Assembly: GCA_034359265.1 (NCBI GenBank)
Contig: CP136891.1
Span: 7,144,501-7,208,500 of the forward strand
Source of the DNA: Canna indica
Lineage: Eukaryota > Streptophyta > Magnoliopsida > Zingiberales > Cannaceae
DNA length: 64,000 nt
Direction of reading: 5' to 3'
Shown here one piece after another: positions 12,101 to 24,131 of this stretch (the first letter of the stretch is position 1; each line of letters opens with the position of its first letter). The position numbers were made by a program, and so were the translations under genes. Below the pieces are notes generated by a model, which was not told where the DNA came from, searched no databases, and saw only the letters and a program-made list of their open reading frames with translations.

Positions 12101-14740
12101 CAAATACATGAATACAATGTTTAAAAGCTATTTTGTACTGTATTAGGATTTTTCACAGATACAAGAGAATTACATTAGAATTAATATAGGGCGACACATG
12201 GTATTCATCATCGTAGTTGATGTTGCGTAGAGTCTTTGGCGGTCCCGAATATTAATTTTTTAGACCCTTTGGGTTGTGGGATTGTGTTGCCCTATATTAA
12301 TTCTAATATAATTCTCTTGTATATGTGAAAAATCCTAATACAGTACCAAATAGCTTTTAAACATTGTATTCATGTATTTGACATTTGAATATTGATTTAA
12401 AGCATTTATTCATCAATTATGTATTATTAGAGTTCTCTTAAAAAAAAAAACCGATATCGCGTCATACCGGGCGGTATATGGCGAAATACCGCCATATACC
12501 GCCCGGTATACCATATATACCCGGTATTTTCAAATACTGGGTATATCGAATACCGGAATCCCAAAAAACCGGTAAATACCGGGCTTACCGTACCGTTTCG
12601 GCTGAGTTTTTAAACCATGGTTAGGATAGAAGCAAAATTTCTGCTTAGATTGTGGTAAGGAATTGGGGAGTCGTTCAATATTTTTTCCTATTAGGTTTCT
12701 CTACTAATATGATTTCCTTTGTGCTAGAGTACTACAGTAATGTTTGTATGGTGTTTGCGTAGCAGTACATTTTACCTTTCTCCAGTCTTATATATATAAA
12801 ACTGTCTGTGTGCAATACAATAAGCCTAATTCTAATTCACTTTTCATCTCAAGTGTCCTCTTTGTTAATCCAATTAAAGTGTGATTTGATGACTTATCAA
12901 AGGCGATAACATCTCATGCTTTATATTTGTTTGATTCTTTGATTGTATATTTCTGTAAGAGTGTTCTGTATATCGCAGATAATTATTTCTCAATTGATTG
13001 TCCTCTTTTTTACTTTAGAATAAAACTGAGTATTGTTTACTTAAGAAAAGACTTGCTTGAAGTCCCTGCCACCAGTATAAACTTCTAGATTCAGATTGAT
13101 GCAGATTTTTTATTATCAATTGCTAACTAGAGTTGCCATCTAGGGCCTGTTTATTATATTTCTCAGCATGACTTGGTGATTTGCATTTTTTTGCAGTATC
13201 GGATGCATCCTGAAATATGCAGATTTCCGTCAATGCACTTTTATGAGAACAAGTTACTGAATGGTGAAAAGATGGCAAACAGATCAGCTTCATTCCATGA
13301 GAACTATTGTCTGAGTCCCTACATGTTCTTCGACATTGCCGATGGTCAGGAACATCACGGAAAGAACTCTGGTTCTGTATCCCTTTTTAATGAGGCAGAA
13401 GTCCAGGCTGCAGTTGAAATACTAAAGTTCTTGAAGAAAAGGTAAACATTCTTTTCTGCTTTTAAAGATAAACATGGTTTTCTGCTTTACAGATATCATG
13501 ATAATTGCCCGACATTATGCATTATTTAATTGCATTTTTTTTTTCTGATCTGGTTCTTTACTTCTGCAGATATCCATCTGAATTCCTCTCTCGAAGAATA
13601 GGGATTGTAACACCTTACCGGAGTCAACTTTCGCTGTTACGCTCACGGTTTTCCACTGCATTTGGGTCAGAAGTTATATCTGATATAGAATTTAACACCA
13701 TCGATGGTTTTCAAGGGCGTGAAGTAGATATTTTGGTACTATCAACTGTTAGAGCTTCTGGTTCTACTTCTGAACCACCTAGATTTAATTCAAATAGTAT
13801 TGGATTTGTTGCGGATGTTAGGCGCATGAATGTTGCTTTAACACGAGCCAAATTTTCTTTGTGGATAGTTGGTAATGCTAGGACATTGCAAACAAATGTC
13901 AACTGGGCTGCCCTGATTGAGAATTCTAAAGGCAGAGATTTATTCATGTCAGTCAAAAAGCCATATAGATCTATCTTTCCGAAGACTTTATTTTCATCTG
14001 GACAGAATCTGTGCTTTTCTAAGCTGGATTCACGTTCCAGTTCTGTAAAGCATAATGAAAGAGTAAAGAATGCAATGTGTGAAATTGAATATGCCACTAC
14101 TGATGCTAAAACAGGCCACAAAAAGCACAAAACTAGCAGAAACCTAGACACACACGCAAAGAACAATTCACTTGTTACTCACTTGGGATGTTCTGATACG
14201 AAAAGCCTAGCAAGCAATTCTGTGCCAGTTGCTGAATCACCATCACAGTCATATGAATGCTCCAATGATACTACTAGCTCCATGAAAGCTTCTAGAAAGA
14301 ATGAAAGAAAGAAAAAACATCAGAAACAATGCAAAGATTCATCTGATTCTGGAAAGAAAGCGAAGGAAGAACCAACTTGTGATAGAATTGAAGAAAAAAC
14401 TGTATGTTTAGAGATTGATTCATCTATTGGATCTTCGGTAAAGAAGGCAAAAGCTGCTCGGAGGTTTTCTGAACATCCTAGGTCAAGTAGTTCATGCCAA
14501 AATTCAACTTCTCCATCTTCAAAGGAAGCAAATCAGGGAACCAGAAAGAACAGATCCTCTGACATACAGGAACCAAAAGATTTGATTGCAAGGAGGAAGC
14601 GGCAACGAGAAGATATTGAGGCACTGCTACCTTCAGCTCTTATATCCTCCAAGAAGCCTGGTGATTCATCCAAGCTTGCTTCTGTCAAGAGGCCACATTC
14701 AAACAAAGCAGTAAAAGGAATATCCGGACCTGAAAGATAG
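166..14740 (+). CDS. Sen1/senataxin-like superfamily 1B RNA/DNA helicase (5' end outside window)
   Basis: Partial gene, about 2,077 residues visible. Exons: 166-312, 444-592, 677-807, 1005-1127, 1247-1320, 4688-5272, 5426-5557, 6410-6545, 7547-7870, 8037-8310, 8396-9612, 9689-10091, 10190-11121, 11215-11280, 11369-11494, 13197-13441, 13570-14740; phases agree at every junction. The Upf1/Sen1 helicase core is complete. Walker A GPPGTGKT is split by the 10091/10190 intron. ILICAQSNAAVDEL (motif Ia) follows. DEAAQ ends at 11121. GDPKQLP is near 11372, YRMHPE at 13197, DGFQGRE at 13703 and MNVALTRAK at 13826. The long N-terminal part is helical Sen1-type sequence (WGPSLVSSL, GLTSGLQFLC). The Lys/Ser-rich tail after about 14000 looks like a disordered nuclear-targeting region. 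Family role: unwinding RNA and RNA:DNA hybrids in transcription termination and R-loop control. It probably matches the large plant Sen1-like helicases (compare At1g16800). The donor at 5557 (GTAATC) with the acceptor at 6410 is the least certain junction. Confidence 0.93.
3850..4430 (-). mobile_element. Degenerate RTE-type LINE fragment (3' end of reverse transcriptase ORF)
   Basis: Lies antisense in the 3.4-kb helicase intron 1321-4687. Minus-strand translation, with stops and frame changes, gives pieces typical of the end of plant RTE-clade LINE polyproteins in the right order: FQYLGS, then KFYKMRPTVIY, ADKKQH, NENVEIDKWC, VAPVANKMRGNR, and finally a stretch resembling the RGRPRKTW...DLKAL...AEWR ending. 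The homology call is from memory of the family. The copy is old and non-functional. The rest of the intron (1321-3849 and 4431-4687) shows no gene I can support. Confidence 0.6.
5707..5890 (+). repeat. Short tandem repeat, three units of about 61 bp
   Basis: Three imperfect head-to-tail copies of a unit containing TTCAATTCCATCTAAAAGCT, about 61 bp apart, in the helicase intron 5558-6409. A second local duplication (TTAGACAAG followed by CAAACTAAATTAATTTATAT) occurs at about 5884-5980. No coding content. Confidence 0.75.
11941..12619. mobile_element. Complete hAT-like fold-back element in helicase intron
   Basis: The 679-bp element starts CATGGTTTAAAA and ends with the complement (AAACCATG). 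It is flanked by a perfect 8-bp duplication GTTAGGAT (11933-11940 and 12620-12627). The duplication fits the hAT target pattern nTnnnnAn. Most of the element is self-complementary. The arm from about 12035 (AGAGTTAGATATAACTC, then AATACATGAATACAATGT) returns inverted before 12440, with the turn near 12200-12280. The ends carry GGTACCG/CGGTA-rich subterminal repeats. No transposase is encoded. It sits in the intron 11495-13196, between the exons carrying motifs III and IV, in an otherwise intact gene. Confidence 0.85.
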
Positions 14741-14832
14741 TATAGGCAATGTTTTGCCTCATTGCACCAGAGAAATTGTGGTAAGGTTCCATTTTGTTAT
14801 TTAATTCTGTGTTGCATCTTCTCTGTTTCTTT

Positions 14833-15320
14833 CTAACACTTATACTTGTTATACCCCTTATATTGCATCCCATATTCTTTTGCATTTCATTTATGTTATT
14901 CAATATAATATTTAGCATGCAACAAGGTCCACCTTCATGGTTAGAGTTTATGAGAGATGCCAGCAGCTGGCAGCCGGCGTAGGTAAAATTTGCTCTTTTC
15001 AAGCTTTCTGCAAAAGTAACAATCATAACTGCTGAGTGCACAAACATCAGGTTAGTTGTTTGTGAATAGGGCATTTCTAATACTTATACTTGTTATACCC
15101 CTTATATTGCATCCCATATTCTTTCGCATTTCATTTATGTTATTCAATATAATATTTAGCATGCAACAAGGTCTACCTTCATGGTTAGAGTTTATGACAG
15201 ATGCCAGATGCTGGCAGCCAGCGTTGGTAAAATTTGCTCTTTTCAAGCTTTCTGCAAAAGTAACAATCATAACTGCTGAGTGCACAAACATCATGTTAGT
15301 TGTTTGTGAATAGGGCATTT
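14833..15320 (+). repeat. Tandem duplication of a 244-bp unit just 3' of the helicase gene
   Basis: Units 14833-15076 and 15077-15320 are nearly identical, with only scattered substitutions such as TTTTGCATTTC versus TTTCGCATTTC and GCCGGCGTAGG versus GCCAGCGTTGG. The array begins about 90 bp after the helicase stop codon, so it probably lies in the 3' untranslated or termination region. The open frames inside it are short and duplicated with the unit. I see no protein in them. Confidence 0.9.
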
Positions 15321-16907
15321 GCATGTGGTTGTGTACATGACTAGTAATATACTTGCTTGGTTTGGTCTTCCAAGCTTTTGTTTCTACCAACAAGCTGAAA
15401 GTCCCAACATGGTTTTGTTTTTTAACCAGTATATATTATATAACTATTTACATGTTCTATAAATTATACTTTAAGATTTTTTTCTCTGTGGCCTACACGA
15501 ATATTTTCTTGCAAGAAGTAAATTTAATCCTTTCTTCAGTTGTATTATCTCATTTCCAATTTGAGACTTCTATAATACTTGCGCATCAAAGAAAATGTTG
15601 TTTATGTTTCTTACATTGTTCTGTGCTCTGGCTTTATCACAGTTCATTCTTGTATTTCAAATATCAAGACAAGAAACTGCAGCGGAGAGGCTTTTCTTCA
15701 GTACTAGTGTTCACCTGAATCCATTTCAAAGGCTGTAAAGAAAACTTGTTCAACACGAAGCAAATACCAGAATTGTCAATCCCATGACACAGATCGGATA
15801 TGGGAAGAATTAGTAGTTTCTCTTGGTAACCAATTGATAAGGTCCTTTATTTATAGCTGTTCTTATTAATATTTGATTAGTCTTCCCAACATTTATATAT
15901 ATATTTAAATACAATATTTTGTAGGCTAACACGGGTCTGCTTTTAAACTTCAGGAAAGCTCGGGCGAGTCATGTCATTCTGCTGCTACCTTATTTATTTT
16001 TCTTTTTAGATTAGTAGTCTACATGTAAATATTGAAGCGAGTCGATGTGAGAGATCCCTCACTTTTGCGAAGGAAATAGGAAAAACGGGAATTCTTCCAA
16101 TTTTGCAGGCAATATTCATGATTACCCTTGTAAAAAGTTCTGCTAGTTTACGTATCTTTCTCAAATCCGTTAAATTTCATTCATATATAACACCAGCAGG
16201 ATGCAATAATGTCGTCCTTGAGATAACCCACTGTTGCCCTTTGGTGGAAGCAGATTTTACATCTCGACCATTTTGACAAGTAATACACTAATACGCGCCT
16301 CCAGACATTTTCAGTTTTCTAAAACATAATATATAAGCTTTTTACGTTTAAAATAATTGTGTAATTTGACCATATTTAGCCTTAAACTGAACCTTGGTCC
16401 GTCCCTTTTAAACTATTCAACATTGTGTTCATCACTATATCTAGCATCCACTTAGACGTTGATGGTGTACGATTATAATTGAATATATCTTCAACAAATC
16501 AATAAATAGCGGAAGAACCTTTCTTTTTGTTCATATTTATACTATGCATGTTTCCACTTTCCATTAGCTAGCATCCTATTTCATTCCGATCGAGAATAGA
16601 CTGGCCCAGGAAGACAAATCGAGTCAATTATGAGTTAACTAATCATGGCATTTTCTCGACGACTTAGGTTTTTATGTACTCCCATCTTAGATAAAAAGTC
16701 AGAATAGACAATCATACTAAAGTTCGAATCTTAAATCTTTAGATAATATTTAACATGTTGTCATCAACTGTGCTACCCACCGTTGACATACTCTCATCTC
16801 ATTGATCTACAAATGACATGTATCTATATCATTGAGGCATTGAGGAGCGGCTAGTTTATGAGTTTTCGCAATATTGTTCTCGATTTAGACAAAATGACAC
16901 TTGTACA
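15321..16907. other. Intergenic DNA, no gene seen
   Basis: AT-rich sequence downstream of the helicase. The first few hundred bases could still be helicase 3' untranslated sequence. A short open frame at 15353-15718 has no recognisable protein features. Nothing else is supported. Confidence 0.6.
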
Positions 16908-16916
16908 AAGAAAAAA

Positions 16917-17633
16917 GAGCAATTACCATATTTATAATTTGGACATGAGATTTTCTCATATCCATAATATGAATTTGAATTTTTTTAAATTCATAACTAA
17001 ATGGTCAAAGTTTCGATTTTGCCTTTTATTTCAAAATATAATTTTTTTTACTAATTAAAAATTTTTCTAAAAATCTTTAAGTGACTCAAAATAAATAATT
17101 TTTTATTATTCATAATATATTTTTTCAACAATTCATATTAATATTATAGTAGATAAAAATTTATTTTAGTGACTAATGATTTTTTTATTTTTAAAGCATT
17201 TAAAAATATTTTTTTAAAATATTTTTCAAAAAATTTTAAATACTTAAATTATATACTTGTTAAGTAAAGTATAACGTAAATTAATTTTTTAATAATTATT
17301 TTAGTATTTTTTTAGTGTATAAAGAATTTATTAGTAGTCAAAATTATTATTATTTTATTTTTTGTGCAAAATTACTATAAATAAAAATAAAAAATAATAT
17401 TATTAGTCATTAAAATAAATTTTTATCTACTATAATATTAATATAAATTGCTGAAAAAAATATATCTTATGAATAATAAAAAATTTATTTATTTTGAGTC
17501 ACTTAAAGAATTTTAAAAAAATTTAATTAGTAAAAAAAATTATATTTTAAAATGAAGGGCAAGATTGAAACGTTGACAATTTAGTTATGGATATGAAAAA
17601 ATTCCATATCCATATGGATATGGGTAATTGCTC
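16917..17633. mobile_element. Fold-back MULE-like MITE, family with GAGCAATTAC ends
   Basis: The 717-bp, extremely AT-rich element has very long terminal inverted repeats, roughly 300 bp each. It begins GAGCAATTACC and ends GGGTAATTGCTC, flanked by a perfect 9-bp duplication AAGAAAAAA (16908-16916 and 17634-17642). A 9-bp target duplication with long inverted ends is the Mutator-type signature. No coding capacity. Related copies occur at 31008-31543 and 62839-63209. Confidence 0.82.
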
Positions 17634-18064
17634 AAGAAAAAATTATTTGGGAGGTCAAGTAAATCATTTCCTAAGTTTGATGAGAAACCCAACCTTCTCC
17701 ATTTTTCCTATTTGCTATCAACCAAATAAAAAAACTTTCCACATCATATGTTGTCAATCAAACAATGCTTCGGATTTAAATAAATTTAAAATAATTAAGC
17801 TGATAAAAACAAAATGAATATTCTTTAAATTAATGTAGATAAATACACTACTAATTCCAATCATGTATTTTTTCTTTGATAAATACTAATTCCAATCATA
17901 TATATGTGTACATAATATTTTTTTCAATTTATTTTTATATATTAATTACAAGTTGAAATTAATATTTCATATATAATAAGTTTTCTATTATATCCATTAT
18001 ATACGAAAAAAAACATTATCTTATTTTATATATACATGTTAAAATATCAATTTACCAATAAAAT

Positions 18065-18086
18065 TATATATATATATATATATATT
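18065..18086. repeat. (TA)n microsatellite
   Basis: An uninterrupted TA dinucleotide run inside AT-rich intergenic DNA. Confidence 0.95.
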
Positions 18087-18224
18087 ACTTATAAAAATAT
18101 TATAAAGGAAAAGATATATGTATACTCCGGAAAATATTCAGGTCAACTAAACATTGAAAAATTAAATCATAAAAAGCTCAATTTCTAATAAATTAATTTT
18201 ATGTCAATTAAATATTTTTTTTGA

Positions 18225-19235
18225 TAATTCTCGAATATATATAGAGTCATTTTTCAGATTCGAATTTTGGGAATGAAAAATTCTCAAAATCGGAATTGAG
18301 TGGATCATATACTTATTTTATCCCTGACCAAAGTCAAAAACTATATATATATTTAAAAATAATTTAAATTTATAAAATATTTTATATGATAAAAATAAGA
18401 TATTAGAGGATAAAAAATATATTTTTTAAACTCTCTTATGTATTAAAGATTTTTGTACCAAGTCTATAAATTAAAATTAAAATTAAAAATTATGAAATAT
18501 TTTGATATAAATATTTTTCTAGATCATAATATCTCTATTGTATCATTAAAAAATTATTTTATGAATTTAAATATTTTTTTTTAAAAAAATATGAAGCTAT
18601 TATAGACTTTGCTCAGAAGTCTCTAATGAATTAGATACTTTTATTTATAGTAATTTTATAATTATAAAAAATAAAATAAAATTTTTAAAAAATTATATAT
18701 GATATAAAAAATTTGCTAGAGTCTATCAAAATATCTTGGACAAAAAATATTTTACTATTTTAAATTAAAAATTAATGTTATAGACTAAAAGTTTCTAATG
18801 CATTAGAGATTTTTGTCCAAAATTTATAATAATTTTATAATTAAAAAAATTAATAAAATATTTTTTAAATATAAAAGATATGTTGTGGTTTAAAAAAATA
18901 TTTTTTATAAAAAATATTTCATATTTTTTTTATTTAAATTTGGATTTATAGACTTTGTGCAAAACTCTTTAATGATTTAGAGATTTTGAAAAAATATTTT
19001 TTAAGACTTTAACACATTATTTTTATTATAAATATTTATTAAATTAAAATTATTTTTTTATAAATTAAAATTATTTTTATATTATATATATAATTTTTAA
19101 CTAAAATTTTTAATTGGTTAAAGATTTTAGCTCAAGGAAAAAAAAATTATCTGATTCACTCAATTTTGATTTTAAAAATTTTTCATCTTTAAATTTGATT
19201 TTAAAATTTTTTTATTTTCAAAATTCAAATCTAAA
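18225..19235. mobile_element. Probable degenerate fold-back element with internal repeats
   Basis: The left arm near 18250-18310 (CAGATTCGAATTTTGGGAATG, then GAATTGAGTGGATCAT) is matched in inverted form near 19145-19230 (GATTCACTCAATTTTGATTT, then TTCAAAATTCAAATCTAAAC). Between them a motif of the form GACTTTGT...TCTCTAATG.ATTAGAGATTTT recurs at about 18440, 18600, 18790 and 18955. No clear target duplication and no coding frames. Confidence 0.5.
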
Positions 19236-19236
19236 C

Positions 19237-19270
<34 letters not shown>
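19237..19270. repeat. (TA)n microsatellite
   Basis: A TA dinucleotide run of about 30 bp at the outer edge of the fold-back region that ends near 19235. Confidence 0.93.
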
Positions 19271-19272
<2 letters not shown>

Positions 19273-20089
19273 CATAAAATATATATAATTTAAAAAATTA
19301 ATTTTTATATCAGACTGAAACGAAATCCAAGTATATCACGGAGTTCATAGACGAGCCGCTTCACGAAGTTAAAATTCGAGTTTGGCTCATTTATGCTTCT
19401 GACCTGAGCTGGAATGAGTTTTCGTCGAGTCACTTTCCAATTGCTCATCTAATTTGTAGTCCTAATTCTATGCGATTAAAAAAAATAAAACAAAAAGCAC
19501 CGAATTAAGACAAACGGCGACGCTAGGTGCCAACACGTGTTCATATTTAATAGACGTTTTGAATTCAAAACTCAAAAAGCAGTTGAAGGGAAGTACAGAC
19601 AGGCGGATACGGCAAACTGTCCTTGGAGTTGGAGAGGGAGGTCGCATTCAGTAGTTTGACCGACAAGCCATGCGCAGAGTGTACCGGAAGACGTGCCCCA
19701 GGTGGCAGTTTGCCTGCCGGTCTCCATTTCCTTTCCCTCGCATTATCACATAATACTTTTGACTCCAGACCAAACACAGTTACCATTAGCCGCAGCATAA
19801 ATTGGATGCCAACATGATATAAAATACTGTAGACTAGCCTTTCGCTTTTGTTTTCTGTAAAAAGATTGATTTGACATTAGATGATAAAAGGTTTTTATTT
19901 AAAGAAGCAGAAGGATGAATGGCTATGATTGAACCCTTTAGTGGTAGACTCGAGCTGGTTTACAATTCTAGTTAAGAAAAGCCTCAGATCGAACCCAAGC
20001 TTTTTTCAAAAAACAACTTATTTGAATTGAATTTGGAGTTTTATCTTACTAGATTATTTTGATAAAAAAATAGCAACCACGCTATGTAG
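19271..20089. other. Intergenic, moderately GC-rich patch, no supported gene
   Basis: 19500-19830 is less AT-rich than its surroundings and has an ACACGTGT motif (G-box/ABRE core) at about 19532. Open frames of 60-80 codons exist on both strands, but neither has a recognisable domain. It could be a remnant of a promoter or first exon. Confidence 0.4.
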
Positions 20090-20097
20090 ATTAGGAG

Positions 20098-20493
20098 TAG
20101 AGCCGGCAATTTCGACCAAGCCCGATAGCCCGCTCCGGCCCGATAAAATTAAGTTTGAGCTAATATTTATTGCACTTAAGCCGTTATTGGATTAGCCCGC
20201 GATAAGATCTGAACCCTTAATGTGCTGGGCAGGATCAACTGCTATCGGGCTAGCTCGACACGATAGCCCGATAAATAATATAGGATCAGATATTAACATA
20301 TTTATATTAATAAGTTATTTGACTATCGGACCGAATTTGACTTGATATGCCTCAATTTTTTTCTCCCATTTTTTGGTGTTATTAGGCTAAACAAGTCCGA
20401 TCGTGCCAGACCAATGATTCTAAGCTCGAATTTATTTTTGGGTCGAGTTGGCTCGACATGATAACTCAGGCCCGACATAATTTGTCAAGTCTA
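20098..20493. mobile_element. hAT-type MITE with 8-bp target duplication
   Basis: The 396-bp element has ends TAGAGCCGGCAATTT... and ...AATTTGTCAAGTCTA, which are imperfect inverted repeats. It is flanked by a perfect 8-bp duplication ATTAGGAG (20090-20097 and 20494-20501) that fits the hAT pattern nTnnnnAn. Subterminal repeats of the CCCGATAGCCCG / CGGGCT type are present. Non-coding. Confidence 0.85.
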
Positions 20494-20501
20494 ATTAGGA
20501 G

Positions 20502-22375
20502 GGGCATTTAAGTCATCAATTCAAACCTAAATGTAAAATTGTCCTAACTCAATTTTCTACTGGGATGAGAAAAAAAAACAAACAAGAAATAAAATAATCT
20601 ATAACATTATAAAGGAAATATTATTTAATAGTTATATGATTAATCATTTAATGATTAGATATTTATGAAATATTTATGCATTCAAAAGATAATTAAGAAA
20701 TGTGAAATTTTGTAATATACGTGAAACCCTTGTAATTTTAACTTAATCAACAACTTCATGTGATTGGCGACAGTACTGACTTGTTAAATCTCTTCTTCAT
20801 TTGTACGATTGGAAATGAGTGCTATAGTGCTTGTGTTTATCTCAGTCTATTTTAAGTCATCACTCAACACACAGCAAAAGATATATTGACTCCCAGCAGT
20901 TGTTAGCAATCTGCTACCATACCATATCACATGTCTTGGCTGAAAGAAAGCAAGATGTGTTCATTTTGGCCAGTGCGGCAGTGCATGCATTGATTATGCA
21001 GTTGCACACAGCTAGTGATGTTGATTTTAGTACGATTTTAGTTGTATTATACTGTTCATAATTCTAGTACCTAACATGGACTACATCTAAAGTTTGAACA
21101 TGTCGATAGTGCTAGTGCCAATCTCGATAGGCGAGGCGCACAAAAATTTTGTGCGTTAAGATTTTGACAATTTGTGTGTTGTATAAATTTATTTACAATG
21201 TAAACTATAATAAAGATTTTATTATTTACTTGTACATTATATAATTATATGTAAACTATATATTTTATTATTTTAAAATATTTTTAAATTAGTGCATTAT
21301 TATCATTTTCTTGTTTTTTAATAAAAATTATTTTTGATGAGCGAGATGAGGTTTGAAAAAAATCCGTTGACTAAGGTGTGAGCCACTATAGCGAAAAAAT
21401 TTCTATCGAATTGGATTTCATAGAATTTTTATAACAAAAATAAAAAATTATAATACGTGATTATATTAAAAATTAAATTTTAGATTTTTAGACAGCATAC
21501 AATATGTTATTATCAACTGTACTATCAACAATTAATCTTTAGCTCATGATTATTAATACCACATATTTTATTTTGTTTTTTTGTTGGAGTTTGAATTAAT
21601 TAATTTGTAAATGAATATACGAGTACATACATTTTTAAGTACAACCAACTTTAAGGGCTATATTTTTCAAAATTTATATATACTAACCACGAGGTTGACG
21701 AAATTTGTGACGGAGAAAATTTAATTAATTTTAATTGATAACAAATAGAAAAAATTAATTAATCTCATAGGGTGACTAAATAGGTAGTGTTTCTAATTAG
21801 GCTAAAATTAAAAGAATTTCAATTTATCTATTTGACGACATCTTAAAACTAAAATTTGATTTGAATTGAATTTGGATTGCCCACGTTTTAGTATCTTTTA
21901 AATTTAAGATTAAATTTACCTCTTTTTATGATGTAGATAGCCTCGTTCAAATGGGTATTCTCTTATTATAATTAATATATATATACACACGTATAGGAAA
22001 AACTCAAAGAGTATTTGAAAATAAAATGCAGATATATATTGAAATAGTCTTACAATTGAAATGGTCAAATTGTTATTATCTTTATGTCTACCGGAGATCC
22101 TTCCAATTGCTTAGTTATCTAATTAAATCTAAAACTAGATTAAGGGTGAGCGGATCAAGATACCATGTATATTTTATGATACATGAATCCTATCATGTAT
22201 ATAATCAATTCTTAAGTTTTGGATTCGAATCCTACCATGTTGAGATGTCTCTACCCGAAATATTTGGTGTAGTATAGGTTTCGAATACCCTATTAAAATA
22301 TGTTCATTTACATATTCCATATACATTATGGGAATCTATTTTTTTTATAGGTTTCAAGTACCTTATTGGAACATG
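20502..22375. other. Intergenic DNA, nothing recognised
   Basis: AT-rich. Short open frames at 20831-21061 and 22026-22277 show no domain, codon bias or splice structure that I would trust. Confidence 0.55.
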
Positions 22376-22383
22376 TTCAGTTA

Positions 22384-22919
22384 TAGGGGTGAGCATCGGT
22401 TCGGTTCGATTAATAATCGAACCGAACCAAAAGAAATTTTTTAACCGTTTATCGAACTGAAAATATTCGATTAATTTGATTCGATTAACTGAAAATATTT
22501 TTAAAAAACCAAAATATAAGATTGCTAAGACTTGAATCAGTAGGAATACTAAACCTTGACTTCAAAAGTCTCTAGTCATCTTAGCAAAGCCCATTACCAA
22601 TTCATATCTAACTAGCATATATTATATATAATCGAATATAAAATAAGTAATAATAAACATGCACCAAGATTCGATATAAATGTTAAAGTTTTACTTAACC
22701 ACTGAGGCAAATGTCAAAACATGATATAAATGTTATTATAAATATATATATTCGATAAATTCGATTAAAACTAATTTTTTCGATAAATTCACCGAACCAA
22801 ATCGAAAACCAAAATTTCAAAAAAAAAATAACTAAAAATCGAACCGAAATAATTCAGTTCGATTAATTCGGGTTCAGTTCGATCGGTTTCGATGAATCGG
22901 AAAATCTTGCTCACCTCTA
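22384..22919. mobile_element. hAT-like MITE (GGGGTGAGCA ends)
   Basis: The left end TAGGGGTGAGCATCGGTTCG pairs with the right end ...TTGCTCACCTCTA. The flanks are TTCAGTTA (22376-22383) and TTCATTTA (22920-22927), a 7-of-8 match that is consistent with an aged 8-bp target duplication. The ends carry GGTTCGGTTCGATT-type subterminal repeats in both orientations. No coding frame. Confidence 0.75.
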
Positions 22920-22927
22920 TTCATTTA

Positions 22928-24010
22928 TAGGTTTCAACTTTTAAGTATCCGTTCCGATTCTGAGTGCTTGATGTGTTGGATCGAAACTGAAATCGATTTT
23001 AATCGATTCCTTAGTTTTGGTCTCAGACTTTACCTAAATTTAATTTGGGTCTACCTAAACCTACTCAATCGAGTAGATCCCAACCATTTTCGAATCTACT
23101 CGTTACCCAAGCACACCCCTAACCCTTAAACTAGTTGATCAATAATTTACTTAGATGACGTTTGGTGCATTACCTTGCAGATTATTAGACAATCTATGTT
23201 ATATTTCAGATAGATTGCCACTAAAAAGATTATCGATAATGTACAATATAGTATTTGGTATGCACAAGTAATATTATGATAAGATTGCTAAAATTCATAT
23301 AGACATATTTGGTACAACAAATAGATTACCAAGTAATATTATCTACTTTTACTAAAAAAAAGTAATATCTACTTTACGAAAATATTTTTTTCACAAATAT
23401 ATTATAATATTATAATAATATTATAATAAATAATATTTTTATTATATATATTTTAACAAATATTATTATAATATTATATTATATAAAATAATGTAATATA
23501 TAATATAATACTATATATAATATTATAATATTATATTATGGAAGAAGTCGTGTGAGACACATTTTATTTCTAAAAAGTAGAAGATAAAAGAATGGTAAAA
23601 AAACTATGGTTTAAAAAGAGTAATTTTGTGCTAAAAAATAATTTAAAATTATTATTTTAAAGATAATTCACGTAGATATTTTTTTTTTGAGCAATTTGAA
23701 TTATTATTTGATGATAATCTGAATTATAAAATAATTTATATTATCTGGGATAGAATTTGAGATTTAGATAATTTAAAAATAAGATTGACATCAATCTCAA
23801 TGGATTGTCTCGTATAGCGCCTTTTTTATCTCTTTTAAGATTAATCTTCTTTTGAAGGCCAGCCGGGCCAGCCGTGAAAGTTTCATGGCTGATTCGGTCT
23901 GTAATAAAGCAGCATAAGTTACTCCTTTTTCTAAATCCTCAATATCCTCAACGAATTAACTCCGTGTTATTTAATTCGATAACCTCTCCACCAAAACCTC
24001 CCTCATTTTG
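22928..24010. other. AT-rich intergenic DNA upstream of the SAUR gene
   Basis: A very AT-rich block with ATATTATAAT-type runs at about 23400-23535. A stretch from about 23150 to 23830 repeats ATTATCT/AGATTATC motifs and may be an old MITE, but I could not define its ends. The last 150 bp are probably the SAUR promoter. Confidence 0.5.
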
Positions 24011-24017
24011 CTCCCCA

Positions 24018-24023
24018 TATAAA
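24018..24023 (+). promoter_or_regulatory. TATA box of the SAUR gene
   Basis: TATAAA within CCCCATATAAACAC, about 110 bp upstream of the chosen start codon. A pyrimidine-rich leader follows. Spacing and context fit a plant core promoter. Confidence 0.65.
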
Positions 24024-24131
24024 CACATACTCCCCAAACTCCACTTTTTCCTCCTCTTTACTCTCTCCATCTCCGTCTCATGGCAAATCAACAAACGAGT
24101 TGATGCGCGTGCTCCCAAAGGACGAAGCACC

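Noticed and set aside
14833..15320. Duplicate units considered as LTRs
   Set aside because: Adjacent head-to-tail copies with no internal region, PBS or target duplication.
19565..19817. Opposed small open frames
   Set aside because: No domain, no splice context, no conserved motif. Kept only as an unexplained GC patch.
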